A stretch of DNA of 64,000 nucleotides from Streptacidiphilus sp. ASG 303 (GCF_020991365.1 NZ_JAJLRA010000011.1:28056-92055), one strand, 5' to 3'. Counted from the stretch's first letter, positions 8,364 through 20,997 are shown. Notes: generated by a model from the letters alone, not told the origin. Made by a program: numbers and translations.

Positions 8364-8413
8364 TGACTCATCGCTCGAACGGAAGAGTCCTCACTCGAAC
8401 CGGGGGTCCCACC

Positions 8414-8995
8414 ATGCTCCGCACCGCCCGCACCGCCGCCGTCGTCCTCTCCGCCGCCCTCGTCGCCCTCGGCGCGACCGCGTGCAACGCGGACACCGGG
8501 GAGTCCGTCTCCACCGCCCCCAAGGCGGCCGCCGCCGACAGGGCCCAGGGCAACGGCGCCTCCCGCAAGGCCGCCCCGAGGAAGGCCGCGAAGGTCGGCG
8601 ACACCATCTCCCTCAAGGGCATGGAGACCACGGCCGACGTCACCGTGCTCAAGGTCGTCGACAGGGCGAAGGGGGCGGACGAGTTCAACACCCCCGACGC
8701 CGGGAAGCGCTTCGTCGCCGTGCAGTTCCGGATCAGGAACACCGGCCGCAAGGCCTACAGCGACTCCCCGTCGAACGGCGCGAAGGTCGTCGACGCCGAG
8801 GGCCAGGGCTTCGACTCCTGGATCGCCGACACCGCCGCCGGCCCGGGCTTCCCCGCCGACGTGCACATCGCCCCCGGCGGCACCGCGAAGGGCTTCATCA
8901 CCTTCCAGGTCCCGAAGGGCGCCCGGATCGACAAGGTCCAGTTCGGCATGGACAGCGGCTTCGCCGACCAGACCGGCCAGTGGGACGTCCGCTGA
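8414..8995 (+). CDS. DUF4352-type secreted lipoprotein
   Basis: 193 aa. The ATG at 8414 follows GGGGG and opens a lipoprotein signal ending in lipobox GATAC (ALVALGATACNA). After an Ala/Lys linker, residues about 70-190 form a predicted beta-sandwich with DUF4352 features: VGDTISLKGM, KRFVAVQFRIRNTGRKAY, and a C-terminal PGGTAKGFITFQVPKG. This fold belongs to the telomeric-repeat-binding-factor-2/MPT63-like immunoglobulin-type group found in many actinobacterial lipoproteins of unknown role. It is monocistronic, convergent with the DMT transporter gene. Confidence 0.85.
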   Translation: MLRTARTAAVVLSAALVALGATACNADTGESVSTAPKAAAADRAQGNGASRKAAPRKAAKVGDTISLKGMETTADVTVLKVVDRAKGADEFNTPDAGKRFVAVQFRIRNTGRKAYSDSPSNGAKVVDAEGQGFDSWIADTAAGPGFPADVHIAPGGTAKGFITFQVPKGARIDKVQFGMDSGFADQTGQWDVR

Positions 8996-9008
8996 CGCGG
9001 CACGGCTC

Positions 9009-9899
9009 TCAGGACGGCTCCGGGACCGAGGACGGCTCCGGGCCGTCCACCTCGCCGAAGCGGGCCAGCGCCAGCGCGCCCGCCACGGCGAGGGCGAAGC
9101 CCGCCACGGCGGGGGGCACCATGCCGTGGCGGGTCGTGTCGCCCAGCAGCAGGACGCCCAGCAGGGCCGGCACGGCGGTCTCGCCCAGCACCATCCCCGC
9201 CGTCGCCGCGGTCACCGAGCCGCCCCGCACCGCCTCGGTGAGCAGCAGGAAGGCCGCCGCGCCGCCGCCGAGGAGGGCGTACAGCGCCGGGTCGCGCAGG
9301 AGCGGCAGCACGTCGGGCGGCGCGACGTCCGGCAGCACCCGGACCGCCAGGCCCACCAGGCCGAAGCCGAACCCGCAGAGCGTGCCCAGCGCCCCCGCCC
9401 GGACCGGCCCCCGCAGCCGCCAGGCGGCGGCGCCCAGCGCGGCCAGCACGGCCACGGCGGCCAGCAGCACCCAGTGGAACGCCCCGCCCGGCTGCCGGTG
9501 GCCCTCCGCGCCGGCCGTCGCGCCGAGCAGCGCCAGACCGCCGCAGACCCCCGCCACCCCGAGCCACTCCGCGCGGCCCGGCCGCACGCCCAGCAGCAGC
9601 GCGCCCGCCACGGCGGTCACCGCCAGCGAGCCCGCGAGGGCGGCCTGCACCAGGTACAGCGGCAGCGTCCGCAGCGCCACCAGCTGCGCGACGAAGCCGA
9701 GCCCGTCGAGCGCCAGGCCGGCCGCGAAGGGCGCGTTGGCCATCGCCCGCACCGTGCCGCCCACGCCCGTGCCGCCCGCCCCGGCGCCGGCCGCCCCCGT
9801 GCCGGCCGTGGCCGCCCGGCGGGCGCCCAGCGCCTGGAGGACCGTCGCGACCCCGAAGCAGAACGCGGCGGCCAGCGCCGCCGCAAGACCCGTGAACAC
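9009..9899 (-). CDS. DMT-superfamily permease
   Basis: 296 aa integral membrane protein with about nine or ten hydrophobic helices and the internal repeat typical of EamA/drug-metabolite transporters (GLAAALAAAFCFGVATVLQA at the N-terminus, LPLYLVQAALAGSLAVTAVA, and GGSVTAATAGMVLGETAVPA in the second half). Substrate unknown. The GTG start at 9899 has TACGCT six nt upstream and no SD, so it may be leaderless. A Gly/Thr-rich loop (about 30-50) is unusual for the family. The stop is only 13 bp from the lipoprotein stop. Confidence 0.88.
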   Translation of the reverse strand: MFTGLAAALAAAFCFGVATVLQALGARRAATAGTGAAGAGAGGTGVGGTVRAMANAPFAAGLALDGLGFVAQLVALRTLPLYLVQAALAGSLAVTAVAGALLLGVRPGRAEWLGVAGVCGGLALLGATAGAEGHRQPGGAFHWVLLAAVAVLAALGAAAWRLRGPVRAGALGTLCGFGFGLVGLAVRVLPDVAPPDVLPLLRDPALYALLGGGAAAFLLLTEAVRGGSVTAATAGMVLGETAVPALLGVLLLGDTTRHGMVPPAVAGFALAVAGALALARFGEVDGPEPSSVPEPS

Positions 9900-9905
9900 C
9901 CGTAG

Positions 9906-9911
9906 AGCGTA
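9906..9911 (-). promoter_or_regulatory. -10 box of apparently leaderless DMT permease gene
   Basis: TACGCT, six bases (CTACGG), then GTG. Confidence 0.45.
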
Positions 9912-9993
9912 GGCGACCGCGCCGCCCGCCCGGTCCGTGCGGCCCTGCGTCCGGCCGCCCGGCCGCGGGTGCCCCGCCCGCGGCGGCGCCCCG

Positions 9994-10509
9994 TCAGCGG
10001 GAGGCGGCGGCGTGGAGGGGGAGCCAGGCCGCGTCCGGGCAGCGCAGCGGGACCTCGGCGCGCGGGACCCAGGCGGCCTCGGCGCACTCGGAGGCGGGGT
10101 GGGGGCGGGTCGGTGCGCCCGGCCCGTCCAGGCGGAGCGTGTAGAACGCCATGAACGCCCGCGCCGGGTAGGCGTAGTCGGCGGGCGGGGTGCCGAGGAG
10201 GGTGATCCGCTGGCCGCCGAGGAGGGCGAGCCGGGCCGGGTCCGCCTCCAGGCCGGTCTCCTCCGCGAGCTCGCGGGCCGCCGCCGCGTGCGGGGGCTCC
10301 CCCGGGTCCAGGTGGCCGCCGGGCACCTCCCAGGAGCGGCCGGGCCGGTCGACCCGGGTGAGCAGGGTGCGGCCGGCGCCGTCCAGGGCGAGGACGAAGG
10401 CCGTGGTGACGGTGTGCCCGGCGGGCAGGGCGCCGGAGAGGAGGAGGTCCATCCGGTGCGGCGGGCGGATCCACGGCACGGTCGTCGTGCCGATCACGGT
10501 GGGGTCCAT
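9994..10509 (-). CDS. NUDIX hydrolase
   Basis: 171 aa. The Nudix box is complete: GGHLDPGEPPHAAAARELAEETGL, matching Gx5Ex7REUxEExGU, with the metal-binding Glu residues. It hydrolyses a nucleoside-diphosphate-linked compound, but the substrate is not predictable. The ATG at 10509 has GGAAGGA about 7 bp upstream. It lies just downstream of mfd on the same strand, but a strong terminator separates them, so it is probably transcribed alone. Confidence 0.93.
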   Translation of the reverse strand: MDPTVIGTTTVPWIRPPHRMDLLLSGALPAGHTVTTAFVLALDGAGRTLLTRVDRPGRSWEVPGGHLDPGEPPHAAAARELAEETGLEADPARLALLGGQRITLLGTPPADYAYPARAFMAFYTLRLDGPGAPTRPHPASECAEAAWVPRAEVPLRCPDAAWLPLHAAASR

Positions 10510-10543
10510 GGCCCCATCCTTCCCGCGGCGCGGCCCGGGCCGC

Positions 10544-10587
10544 GCCCCCGGACCGGGACCCGCGGATCGCGGGCCCGGTCCGGGGGC
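10544..10587 (-). terminator. Terminator after mfd
   Basis: Perfect 14-bp arms GCCCCCGGACCGGG and CCCGGTCCGGGGGC. The loop region itself contains an ACCCGCGG-type inner hairpin. It begins about 50 bp beyond the mfd stop on the minus strand. Confidence 0.75.
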
Positions 10588-10636
10588 GGCGGACGGCGGA
10601 CGGCGGACGACAGCCGACGGCCGGCAGTCGGCGGCG

Positions 10637-14254
<3,618 letters not shown>

Positions 14255-14595
14255 GGGGTCTTCTTGTCCCGTGCTTCCGGTCAGTGGCGGTCTGGGGTGG
14301 TGGGGCTGGGTGCGGAGTGCTGGGTGCGGGGCCGTCGGCGGTCCGGTGCCCCGGCGGCCCGGGCCGGGTGGGGACGGGCGCCGCGGGGCGCCGGGACGCC
14401 CAACGCGAACCGCCCGGCACGCGGTGCGGGCCGGGGGTCCCAGGGTACGCCCGGGGCGGGCGGCCCGCCGTGCGGCGGGGGCGGGGCGGGCCCGGCTCCG
14501 CCGGAAACGGCCCCGCCGGACCGCGCCGCTCTCTACGCTGATTCTGTGAAGGCGGCGTGGGGATGGCGCCGTCACGAGGGGGGTGCTGTTCCACG
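14255..14595. other. Divergent intergenic region mfd / nucleotide-sugar dehydrogenase
   Basis: 340 bp without a credible gene. It must hold both promoters. A TACGCT hexamer (14534-14539) about 57 bp before the dehydrogenase start is a possible -10, but no clear -35 accompanies it. Short G-rich direct repeats (GGGTGCGG, twice near 14309-14332) are the only other structure noticed. Confidence 0.4.
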
Positions 14596-15927
14596 ATGCG
14601 CGTCGTGATCGCAGGCCAGGGGTACGTGGGGCTGCCGCTGGCGGTCCGGGCCGCCGAGGTGGGGCACGAGGTCGTCGGCTACGACGTCGACGAGCGGCGG
14701 GTCAAGCGGCTCGCCGTGGGCGAGTCGTACGTGGAGGACATCCCGGCGGAGCGGCTGCGGCCCCTGCTGGACGCGGGCTCGTACCTGCCGTCCACGGACC
14801 CGCGGGACGCGGCCGGGTTCGACGTCGCGGTGATCACCGTGCCGACGCCGCTGCGCGACGGCGCGCCGGACCTGTCGTACATCGAGTCCTCCGCCCGGAT
14901 GCTGGCCCGCTTCCTGCGGCCGGGGGCGACGGTGGTGCTGGAGTCGACGACGTACCCGGGGACGACGGAGGAGCTGCTGGCCCCGCTGCTGGAGGAGGGC
15001 TCCGGGCTCGCCGCGGGCCGCGACTTCCACCTCGGGTACAGCCCCGAGCGGATCGACCCGGGCAACCCGGTGTGGCGGCTGGAGAACACGCCGAAGGTCG
15101 TCTCCGGCCTGGACGCGGCGTCGCTGGCGGCGGTCGACGGCTTCTACGGGCAGCTGGTGGAGCGCACCGTGCCCGTCTCCTCCTGCAAGGAGGCGGAGCT
15201 GACCAAGCTGCTGGAGAACACCTTCCGCCACGTGAACATCGCGCTGGTCAACGAGCTGGCGATGTTCGCCCACGACCTGGGGATCGACGTGTGGGAGGCC
15301 ATCGACGCCGCCTCCACCAAGCCCTTCGGCTACCTGCGGTTCACGCCGGGGCCGGGCGTGGGCGGGCACTGCCTGCCCATCGACCCGTCGTACCTGTCGT
15401 GGCGGGTGGAGCGGGCGCTGGGGCACCCCTTCCGGTTCGTGGAGCTGGCCAACGACGTCAACAGCCACATGCCGGACTACGTGGTGCGGCGGCTGGTGGA
15501 GGCCCTCAACGAGCGGCAGCGCTCGGTGAAGGGCTCCCGGGTGCTGCTGCTGGGCCTGGCCTACAAGAAGAACACCGGCGATGCCCGGGAGACCCCGGCC
15601 GCCCGGGTCGCCGGGCTGCTGACCCGGATGGGCGCCGAGGTCCGCGCCGCCGACCCGCACGTGGTCGCCGGGGTGCACGTCGACGAGCCCCGCCTGTCCG
15701 GCGAGCCGCGGGTGCCCGGCCCCCGCGCCGCGGCGGACGCCGGGCACGGGGACGCGCTCGCCGCGGTGCGGCGGGTGGAGGCCACGGCGGAGGAGCTGGC
15801 GGCGGCCGACGCCGTGGTCCTGCTCGCGGACCACGACGAGTTCGACTACGCGGCCGTCACGCAGCACGCCCGCTACGTGCTGGACTGCCGCCGCCGCCTG
15901 AGCGGGGCGGCGGTGGAGGTCCTCTAG
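14596..15927 (+). CDS. UDP-N-acetylglucosamine 6-dehydrogenase-like nucleotide-sugar dehydrogenase
   Basis: 443 aa, oxidises C6 of a UDP-hexose to a uronate with two NAD. The N-terminal Rossmann motif is VVIAGQGYVGLPLA. The middle domain has CKEAELTKLLENTFRHVNIA and the catalytic Cys motif GPGVGGHCLPIDPSYL. The C-terminal domain has LLLGLAYKKNTGDARETPA. The GYLRFTPGPGVGGHCLPIDP form is typical of WbpA/WecC-like UDP-GlcNAc or UDP-ManNAc dehydrogenases rather than UDP-glucose dehydrogenase. The ATG at 14596 starts exactly at the conserved beta-strand; GAGGGGGG lies 11-18 bp upstream. It could feed the aminotransferase operon at 21.7-26.5 kb (inference). Confidence 0.92.
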   Translation: MRVVIAGQGYVGLPLAVRAAEVGHEVVGYDVDERRVKRLAVGESYVEDIPAERLRPLLDAGSYLPSTDPRDAAGFDVAVITVPTPLRDGAPDLSYIESSARMLARFLRPGATVVLESTTYPGTTEELLAPLLEEGSGLAAGRDFHLGYSPERIDPGNPVWRLENTPKVVSGLDAASLAAVDGFYGQLVERTVPVSSCKEAELTKLLENTFRHVNIALVNELAMFAHDLGIDVWEAIDAASTKPFGYLRFTPGPGVGGHCLPIDPSYLSWRVERALGHPFRFVELANDVNSHMPDYVVRRLVEALNERQRSVKGSRVLLLGLAYKKNTGDARETPAARVAGLLTRMGAEVRAADPHVVAGVHVDEPRLSGEPRVPGPRAAADAGHGDALAAVRRVEATAEELAAADAVVLLADHDEFDYAAVTQHARYVLDCRRRLSGAAVEVL

Positions 15928-15961
15928 GGCCGCGCCGGCCCCGCCGGGGGTGCGGCGCCGG

Positions 15962-17065
15962 TCAGCCCGCCCGGCGCTCCTCCCCGGCGGAGCCGGTGCG
16001 CTGGGCCGGGGGCGGCGGGGCGGCCGGGAGCGGGATCTCGGCGGTGTCCGAGTCGGGGTCGTGCGCGGGGTCGTGCGGCACGCCGTCGACGGCGCCCACG
16101 CTCCGCACCGGCCGGACGGCGGCGGCGGCGACCGGCAGGGCCTCCGCGGCCGGCGCCGGGACGGAGAACGCGGCCGTGCCCGCGCCCGCCGCGGTGGGCA
16201 TGTTGGTCAGCGCCGACAGGGTCTGCCGGATGTGGTCCAGGTGCACCTGCACCAGTTCCTGGCGCTCCTCGTACGTCCGCTGCTCGCGCTCGGAGGCGGC
16301 GGTGATCCGCTCGGCCTCCTGGCGGGCCCGGTCCAGGATGCGCTCGGCGCGGACCCGGGCCTCCTCGTCGATCTCGGAGACGCGGGCCAGGACGGACTGG
16401 CGGTGGCGGGCGGACTCCTGGTCGCGGCGCTCGGCGACGGCGTTGATCCGCTCCTCCAGCTCCTCCTCGCGGGCGAGCGAGGCGGCGGCCTCCTCGTCGG
16501 CGGCCTTCTGCCGGGCGGCGAGCTCGGACCGGGACCGCTCGGCCTCCTGCTCGGCGCGCCCGCGCACCGCGGCGGCGTCCCGCTCGGCGGCCGCGAGCAG
16601 TTCCCCGCTCTCCTGCGCGGCCTCCTCGCGGAGCTTCGCGGCGGCGGCGCGGGCCTGCTCCAGGAGCTGCTCGGCGTCGGCGTCCGCCCCGGCGCGGGCG
16701 GCGCCCGCCGCCTCGGCGGCGTGGCCGGACTGCCGCTGGGCCTCCTGGACGGCGAGGCGGTGCAGCTGGGCGGCGGCGCGCTCGGCCTCCTGCACCACGG
16801 TCTCCGCCTCGGCCTCGGCACCGGAGAGCAGGCCGGCGGCCCGCGCGCTCAGCTGCGAGAAGTCGGGCGGCGGGGCCTCCTCGGCGGCCTGCACCGCGGC
16901 GGCCAGCTCCGCCTCCATCTCGCGGATGCGGGCCCCCAGGATGCTGAGGCGCTCCCAGGCCTCGTCCCGCTGGGTGACCAGCGCCGTGACCGCACGCGCC
17001 ACCTGTTCCGGCGCGTAGCCGCGCCGGGCCGTGGTGAAGTCGTACGCAGAGACGGCGTCGCTCAT
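15962..17065 (-). CDS. DivIVA-like long coiled-coil protein ("cellulose-binding protein" type)
   Basis: 367 aa. The N-terminus YDFTTARRGYAPEQVARAV is the DivIVA/FilP-like lipid or pole-targeting segment seen in Streptomyces cytoskeletal coiled-coil proteins. Residues about 35-290 are an almost unbroken Ala/Glu/Arg heptad coiled coil (REEAAQESGELLAAAERDAA). The tail is Pro/Ala-rich and disordered. Likely a cytoplasmic scaffold in growth or division; it is not actually an enzyme. The start at 17065 has AGGGGAG upstream and begins the conserved motif. An upstream in-frame region (to 17194) was judged leader. Confidence 0.88.
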   Translation of the reverse strand: MSDAVSAYDFTTARRGYAPEQVARAVTALVTQRDEAWERLSILGARIREMEAELAAAVQAAEEAPPPDFSQLSARAAGLLSGAEAEAETVVQEAERAAAQLHRLAVQEAQRQSGHAAEAAGAARAGADADAEQLLEQARAAAAKLREEAAQESGELLAAAERDAAAVRGRAEQEAERSRSELAARQKAADEEAAASLAREEELEERINAVAERRDQESARHRQSVLARVSEIDEEARVRAERILDRARQEAERITAASEREQRTYEERQELVQVHLDHIRQTLSALTNMPTAAGAGTAAFSVPAPAAEALPVAAAAVRPVRSVGAVDGVPHDPAHDPDSDTAEIPLPAAPPPPAQRTGSAGEERRAG

Positions 17066-17261
17066 CGGTGCTGCTCCCCTCGTCGCCAGCGACCAGGAAG
17101 CAACCTGATCACTTTTGATCCGTTTTGACCCCCAAGTTACCTGCTCCGAAGGCACTCGTACCCGAACCACCGCCCGCGACCCGCGCGGGAACACGTGGGA
17201 AACACGACAGCGAGGGGCGCCCCGGATGTCCGGAACGCCCCTCCCGCCGTACCGCGCCGCC

Positions 17262-19784
17262 CTACAGCAGGCCGTCCCAGAACTGCTCCAGGACCACCGC
17301 CCACCACGTGTCCTGCGACTGCAGCGCCGCGGGGTCGACCGCGGCGAGCTGCGCCTGGAAGTCCGTGGTCCAGCGCCCGGCCTGCTCGGGCGTCAGGCCG
17401 TACCGCAGCCGCCACATCCGGCCGAGGAGCGCCATGCAGCGCACGAACTCCGGGACGCCGGAGTTCACGAACCGCGGCCGGTTCTGCTCGGGCCCGCCCT
17501 CCAGGTCAACCGCGACCACGGCGGCCGTGCCGTACTGCACGCACAGCTGGCGGCCGTAGTCGTTGCCCAGCACCAGGTACCCGCCCGCGTCCGGCGCCGC
17601 CGCACGCCCGCGCTCGGCCGCCAGCTCCGCCAGCGTCGGGATCGGCCGGCCCGGCTGCGCCTGCGCCCAGAAGAACGGGCCGAACTCCACCGGCAGGCCC
17701 GCCCAGGTCAGCGTCTGCGCCACCGCCTCCGGCACGCCCTGCCGGGCCACCGCGCGCTGCTCGTAGCGGAACACCGCCGGGCCGAAGGCCTGCGCCAGCT
17801 CCCCCGCCAGCTGCTGCGGGGCGAGCGGCGGCAGCTTCGGCACCGCGCCCGGGTCGGGCAGCGGCACCCGCACCGGCCGGGGCCGGGCCGGGCCCGACGC
17901 CAGGGCGTGCAGCTCGTCCAGGTGCTCCAGCAGGTGGCGCATGCCGGACTGCCGCGCGGCGTGGTCGCGGCCGTAGGCGGCGGTGTGGCTGATCCTGACG
18001 TTCGGCCAGGCCTCCTTGACCATGCGGGCGCAGTAGCCGGCCGGCAGGTCGCAGCACTCCAGCTCGGTGTGGAGCTCCAGGACCTGGTCCGGCGGCACGT
18101 TCAGCCGCCGCAGCTCCTGGAGGATCTTCCACTCCGGGTGCGGGGTGCCCGGCTCGCTGCGGTGCATCACCTTCTGCTCGGAGCCGTCGGGACCCCGGTA
18201 GCTGAGCACCGCCAGGTAGCCGGGGCCGACCGTGGGCACGCCGGGGGCGCCGGGCATGCCGGGCATGCCGGGGACGGGCGGCACGCCCGGACCGCCGGCC
18301 GGGCCGGGCGGCGGGGGCGGCGGCTGCTGCGGGAAGGGGCCGCCGAGCGGGCCGGGCGGCGGGGCGGCGGGGTAGCCGTAGGCCGCACCGGCGCCCGGCG
18401 GGGGCGGCAGTGGAGCACCCGGCATCCCCGGCGGCGGGGGCAGTGGAGCACCCGGCATCCCCGGCGGCGGGGGCAGCGGGGCGCCCGGCATCCCCGGCGG
18501 GGGCGGGGGCGGCGGACCGGGAGGCGTGCCCGGACCCGGCACGGCGAACGCACCCGGGGGCGGGGGCGGGGGCGGCGGCACGGCGGACCGTCCGGCGCCC
18601 CGGCCGGGGCCGCGGCCCAGGTCGACGGCCGGGGAGAGCTGGGTGGCCGCGTGGTCGAGGTCGGCCGCGGCGGGGGACGGGGACGCCGGGGCGCCGCCCG
18701 CTCCCGGCCCGCCGCCTCCCAGCAGGCCGGGCGGCGGCGGGGGCGGCGGGGCGCCGCCCGCGGCACGGCCGGCGCCGCCCGAGGGTGTGCCGGGGCCGCC
18801 GCCCAGCAGGCCGGGGGGCGGCGGCGGGGGTGTGCCGCCCGCGCCGCGGCCCGCGCCGGACGGGCCTCCGGACGGGCCGGGCACGACGGGCATGCCGGGG
18901 CCGCCCGGCGACGCGAGCATCGTCGGGGCGTGGTCGAGCTCGGGGGGCGACGGCACCGGGCCGCCGGGACGTGCGCCCGGGCCGGACGGCGCCGCGCCGC
19001 GCAGGCCCGGCGGCGGGGGCGGCGGAGGCCCGAGGGGGGCGGGCGGCGGGGCCACGGGCGGCGGCGGGTACACGCCCCGCGGCAGGCCGTCGGCGGGGTA
19101 CGCCGGCGGCGGCGGGGAGGCCGGGCCACCCGGCGGCGGCGCGGGGTGGCCGTGGCCGACGGGAGGCACTGCGGGCCCGCCGGTGCCGAAGGGGTCGGAC
19201 GGCGGCGGGGTCGGCCCGCCGCCGGTGCCGCCGGGCCGCGGCGGGGGCGTGTGCCCGGGCGGCGCGAGCATGGTCGGCACGTCCCCCGGCGGCCCGTCGG
19301 GCACCGGCGGCGCGGTCAGGACGGCGGGCGGCGGGTCGGCGGGCGCGGGAGCCGGCCGGGCGGGCCCGGCGGGGCCGCCGGAGGTGCCGAGCTCCGCCGC
19401 CTCGGCGGCGATCGCGGCCGCACCGGCCTCCTGCAGCCACTGCGGCGGGCTGAGCAGGAAAGAGGTGGCCTCCACCGAGTCGCGGGCGGGCGGCGCCGGG
19501 GTGCCCGCGGGCGCGGCCCCCGCGGGCCGCCCGTAGACCTCCTCGTAGCGGCGGACCACCTCGTGGACGGGCAGCGGCGGCCACATCGTGGCCGCCCCGC
19601 TGTCGCGGGCGATGACCAGCCGCACCTCGCCGCCGTCCGAGGTCGGCCCGTCGGCCCGGTCCGCGGCCCAGCAGACGAAGCCCAGGTCGAACTCCCGCAC
19701 CCGCACCTCGCGGCGCTGGAAGTGCGGCACCCCGCCGTTGACCCAGTCCTCGGCGGTCTCCTGGGCCTGCGCGTACGTCACCAC
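17262..19784 (-). CDS. Multidomain Imm35/YrhB-like – deaminase-like – SUKH-4 protein
   Basis: 840 aa. Domains read from sequence: about 1-90, a YrhB/Imm35-like beta domain (TYAQAQETAEDWVNG, FDLGFVCWAADR, RLVIARDSGAATMWP); about 90-140, a short helix pair; about 140-530, a Pro/Gly-rich spacer; about 535-640, a nucleic-acid-deaminase-like domain with HPE near 548 and ELECCDLPAGYC near 573-584 in place of the usual PCxxC; about 650-840, a SUKH-4 domain (AGLPVEFGPFFWAQ, GYLVLGNDYGRQLCVQYG, RFVNSGVPEFVRCM). SUKH and Imm35 are known immunity folds against secreted nucleases and deaminases. Here enzyme-like and immunity-like domains are in one chain. No signal peptide or transmembrane segment is seen. 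The next gene is 7 bp away, so they form an operon. Confidence 0.85.
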   Translation of the reverse strand: MVTYAQAQETAEDWVNGGVPHFQRREVRVREFDLGFVCWAADRADGPTSDGGEVRLVIARDSGAATMWPPLPVHEVVRRYEEVYGRPAGAAPAGTPAPPARDSVEATSFLLSPPQWLQEAGAAAIAAEAAELGTSGGPAGPARPAPAPADPPPAVLTAPPVPDGPPGDVPTMLAPPGHTPPPRPGGTGGGPTPPPSDPFGTGGPAVPPVGHGHPAPPPGGPASPPPPAYPADGLPRGVYPPPPVAPPPAPLGPPPPPPPGLRGAAPSGPGARPGGPVPSPPELDHAPTMLASPGGPGMPVVPGPSGGPSGAGRGAGGTPPPPPPGLLGGGPGTPSGGAGRAAGGAPPPPPPPGLLGGGGPGAGGAPASPSPAAADLDHAATQLSPAVDLGRGPGRGAGRSAVPPPPPPPPGAFAVPGPGTPPGPPPPPPPGMPGAPLPPPPGMPGAPLPPPPGMPGAPLPPPPGAGAAYGYPAAPPPGPLGGPFPQQPPPPPPGPAGGPGVPPVPGMPGMPGAPGVPTVGPGYLAVLSYRGPDGSEQKVMHRSEPGTPHPEWKILQELRRLNVPPDQVLELHTELECCDLPAGYCARMVKEAWPNVRISHTAAYGRDHAARQSGMRHLLEHLDELHALASGPARPRPVRVPLPDPGAVPKLPPLAPQQLAGELAQAFGPAVFRYEQRAVARQGVPEAVAQTLTWAGLPVEFGPFFWAQAQPGRPIPTLAELAAERGRAAAPDAGGYLVLGNDYGRQLCVQYGTAAVVAVDLEGGPEQNRPRFVNSGVPEFVRCMALLGRMWRLRYGLTPEQAGRWTTDFQAQLAAVDPAALQSQDTWWAVVLEQFWDGLL
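18406..18504. repeat. Three 33-bp repeats encoding GMPGAPLPPPP units
   Basis: Consecutive 33-bp units at 18406, 18439 and 18472 within the Pro-rich spacer of the SUKH-4 gene. The first two are identical (they include GGAGCACCCGGCATCCCC) and the third diverges. The unit encodes 11 residues, so copy-number change would keep the frame and alter linker length. Confidence 0.85.
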
Positions 19785-19791
19785 GGCCGGA

Positions 19792-20820
19792 TCACCCCTG
19801 CCCCTTCACCGGGACGGCGCGGGCGAACCCGCCGTCCACCATCAGCTCGGCCACCGTCTCCAGCTCCGGCGGGCTGCCGGCCAGCCGCAGCAGGAACGCG
19901 TCGAAGTCGTCCCCGCAGGGCAGCAGCAGCCGCTCGCACCGCAGGTCCGGCGGCTCCTCAGCGCCGGTGTCGCGGGCGTCGTCGTACGGGCAGAACCAGA
20001 CCGACCCGGTGCGCGGGCCGCGGACCTTCAGCGCCAGCAGGCCGCCCTGGACGTAGGCGACGGCCAGGTAGTCCTTGGTGAGGTGGTCGCGGACGCACTT
20101 GTTGACGTAGACCAGGTCGTCCAGCGCGTACGTGTCGCGGACGGTGAGGAACGGCTGGTCGAGCAGCAGGCCCAGCCCGGGGTCGAGGGCCACTCCGACG
20201 GGCGCGCGGCCGCCGGCGAGCTTGAGGAAGCCGCGGTAGGCGCCGGGCAGCCGGTAGCCGAGCCGCTCCTCCACCCGCTGGACCTGGTCCTCCGTCACCG
20301 CGAGGGGGTCGCCGCCGTCCTTCGTGAGGGAGAAGTGCGCGGGGCGGTGCTCCTGGAGGGGGCGGGTGCCGCGGCGGGAGTGGTCGGCGGTGGACAGGGC
20401 GAGGCCGCCGTGGTGCCGCAGCAGCGCCTTCACCTCCACCGGGACCAGCTCCAGGCGGCGGCTGCCGGGGGCCGCCGGGCCGACGGCGTGGTGCCAGGTC
20501 CAGCCGTGGGGGGTGGCGACGGCGCAGTCGAGGTCGGCCCAGAGCTCGTGGCCCTGGGTGTAGAGGGCGGCGTTGGCCGACACGTGGTCGGTGAGCCGCA
20601 GCTCGTCGACGCCGAAGCCCTCCGGCGGGTCCGCGACCTCGGCGGCCGCGGCGGCGAACGCCCCGAGGTCGGGGTACCCGCGCTCGTCCACCGGCACCCC
20701 CGCGGGGTACCGCTCCGCGCGCAGCGGGTCGGGGAAGCGCACCGCCTGCCCCGCGTAGGCGGCGCCGGGCGCCTGCGCTCTCCCGGGTCCGGCGGGCGCG
20801 CCGGGCCGACCTGTCGTCAT
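19792..20820 (-). CDS. WHH/HNH-nuclease-like – SMI1/KNR4 (SUKH-1) fusion protein
   Basis: 342 aa. Residues about 30-130 resemble the WHH group of HNH/EndoVII toxin nucleases: VPVDERGYPDLGAF, then GWTWHHAVGP near 105-113, then LELVPVEVKALLRHHGG. In active WHH toxins the last block usually reads like LVPxxxH...HxGG; here Lys occupies the first His position, so activity is uncertain. Residues about 170-330 form a SUKH-1 domain (VEERLGYRLPGAYRGFLKLAGG, YVNKCVRDHLTKDYLAVA, FCPYDDARDTG). The ATG at 20820 has GGGGGA upstream. It is the first gene of an operon with the SUKH-4 gene. It may be a self-immunised intracellular nuclease or an immunity protein that uses a dead nuclease domain as bait. Confidence 0.82.
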   Translation of the reverse strand: MTTGRPGAPAGPGRAQAPGAAYAGQAVRFPDPLRAERYPAGVPVDERGYPDLGAFAAAAAEVADPPEGFGVDELRLTDHVSANAALYTQGHELWADLDCAVATPHGWTWHHAVGPAAPGSRRLELVPVEVKALLRHHGGLALSTADHSRRGTRPLQEHRPAHFSLTKDGGDPLAVTEDQVQRVEERLGYRLPGAYRGFLKLAGGRAPVGVALDPGLGLLLDQPFLTVRDTYALDDLVYVNKCVRDHLTKDYLAVAYVQGGLLALKVRGPRTGSVWFCPYDDARDTGAEEPPDLRCERLLLPCGDDFDAFLLRLAGSPPELETVAELMVDGGFARAVPVKGQG

Positions 20821-20997
20821 CGAGTTCGTCCCCCACTGGCTCGGCTCGTACGTCTGCGCCCCCAGCGTAGGGGGTGGCCGGGCGGCGGTGCTCCCCCGGT
20901 GGCGGGCCCCTCTGGCGCACCGCGCCGCCGCCGGGAAGGATGGGGGGCGGCCGCCCGGTCCCGGACACCGTGCGGCCGTCGGGGAGGTGACGCCGCC

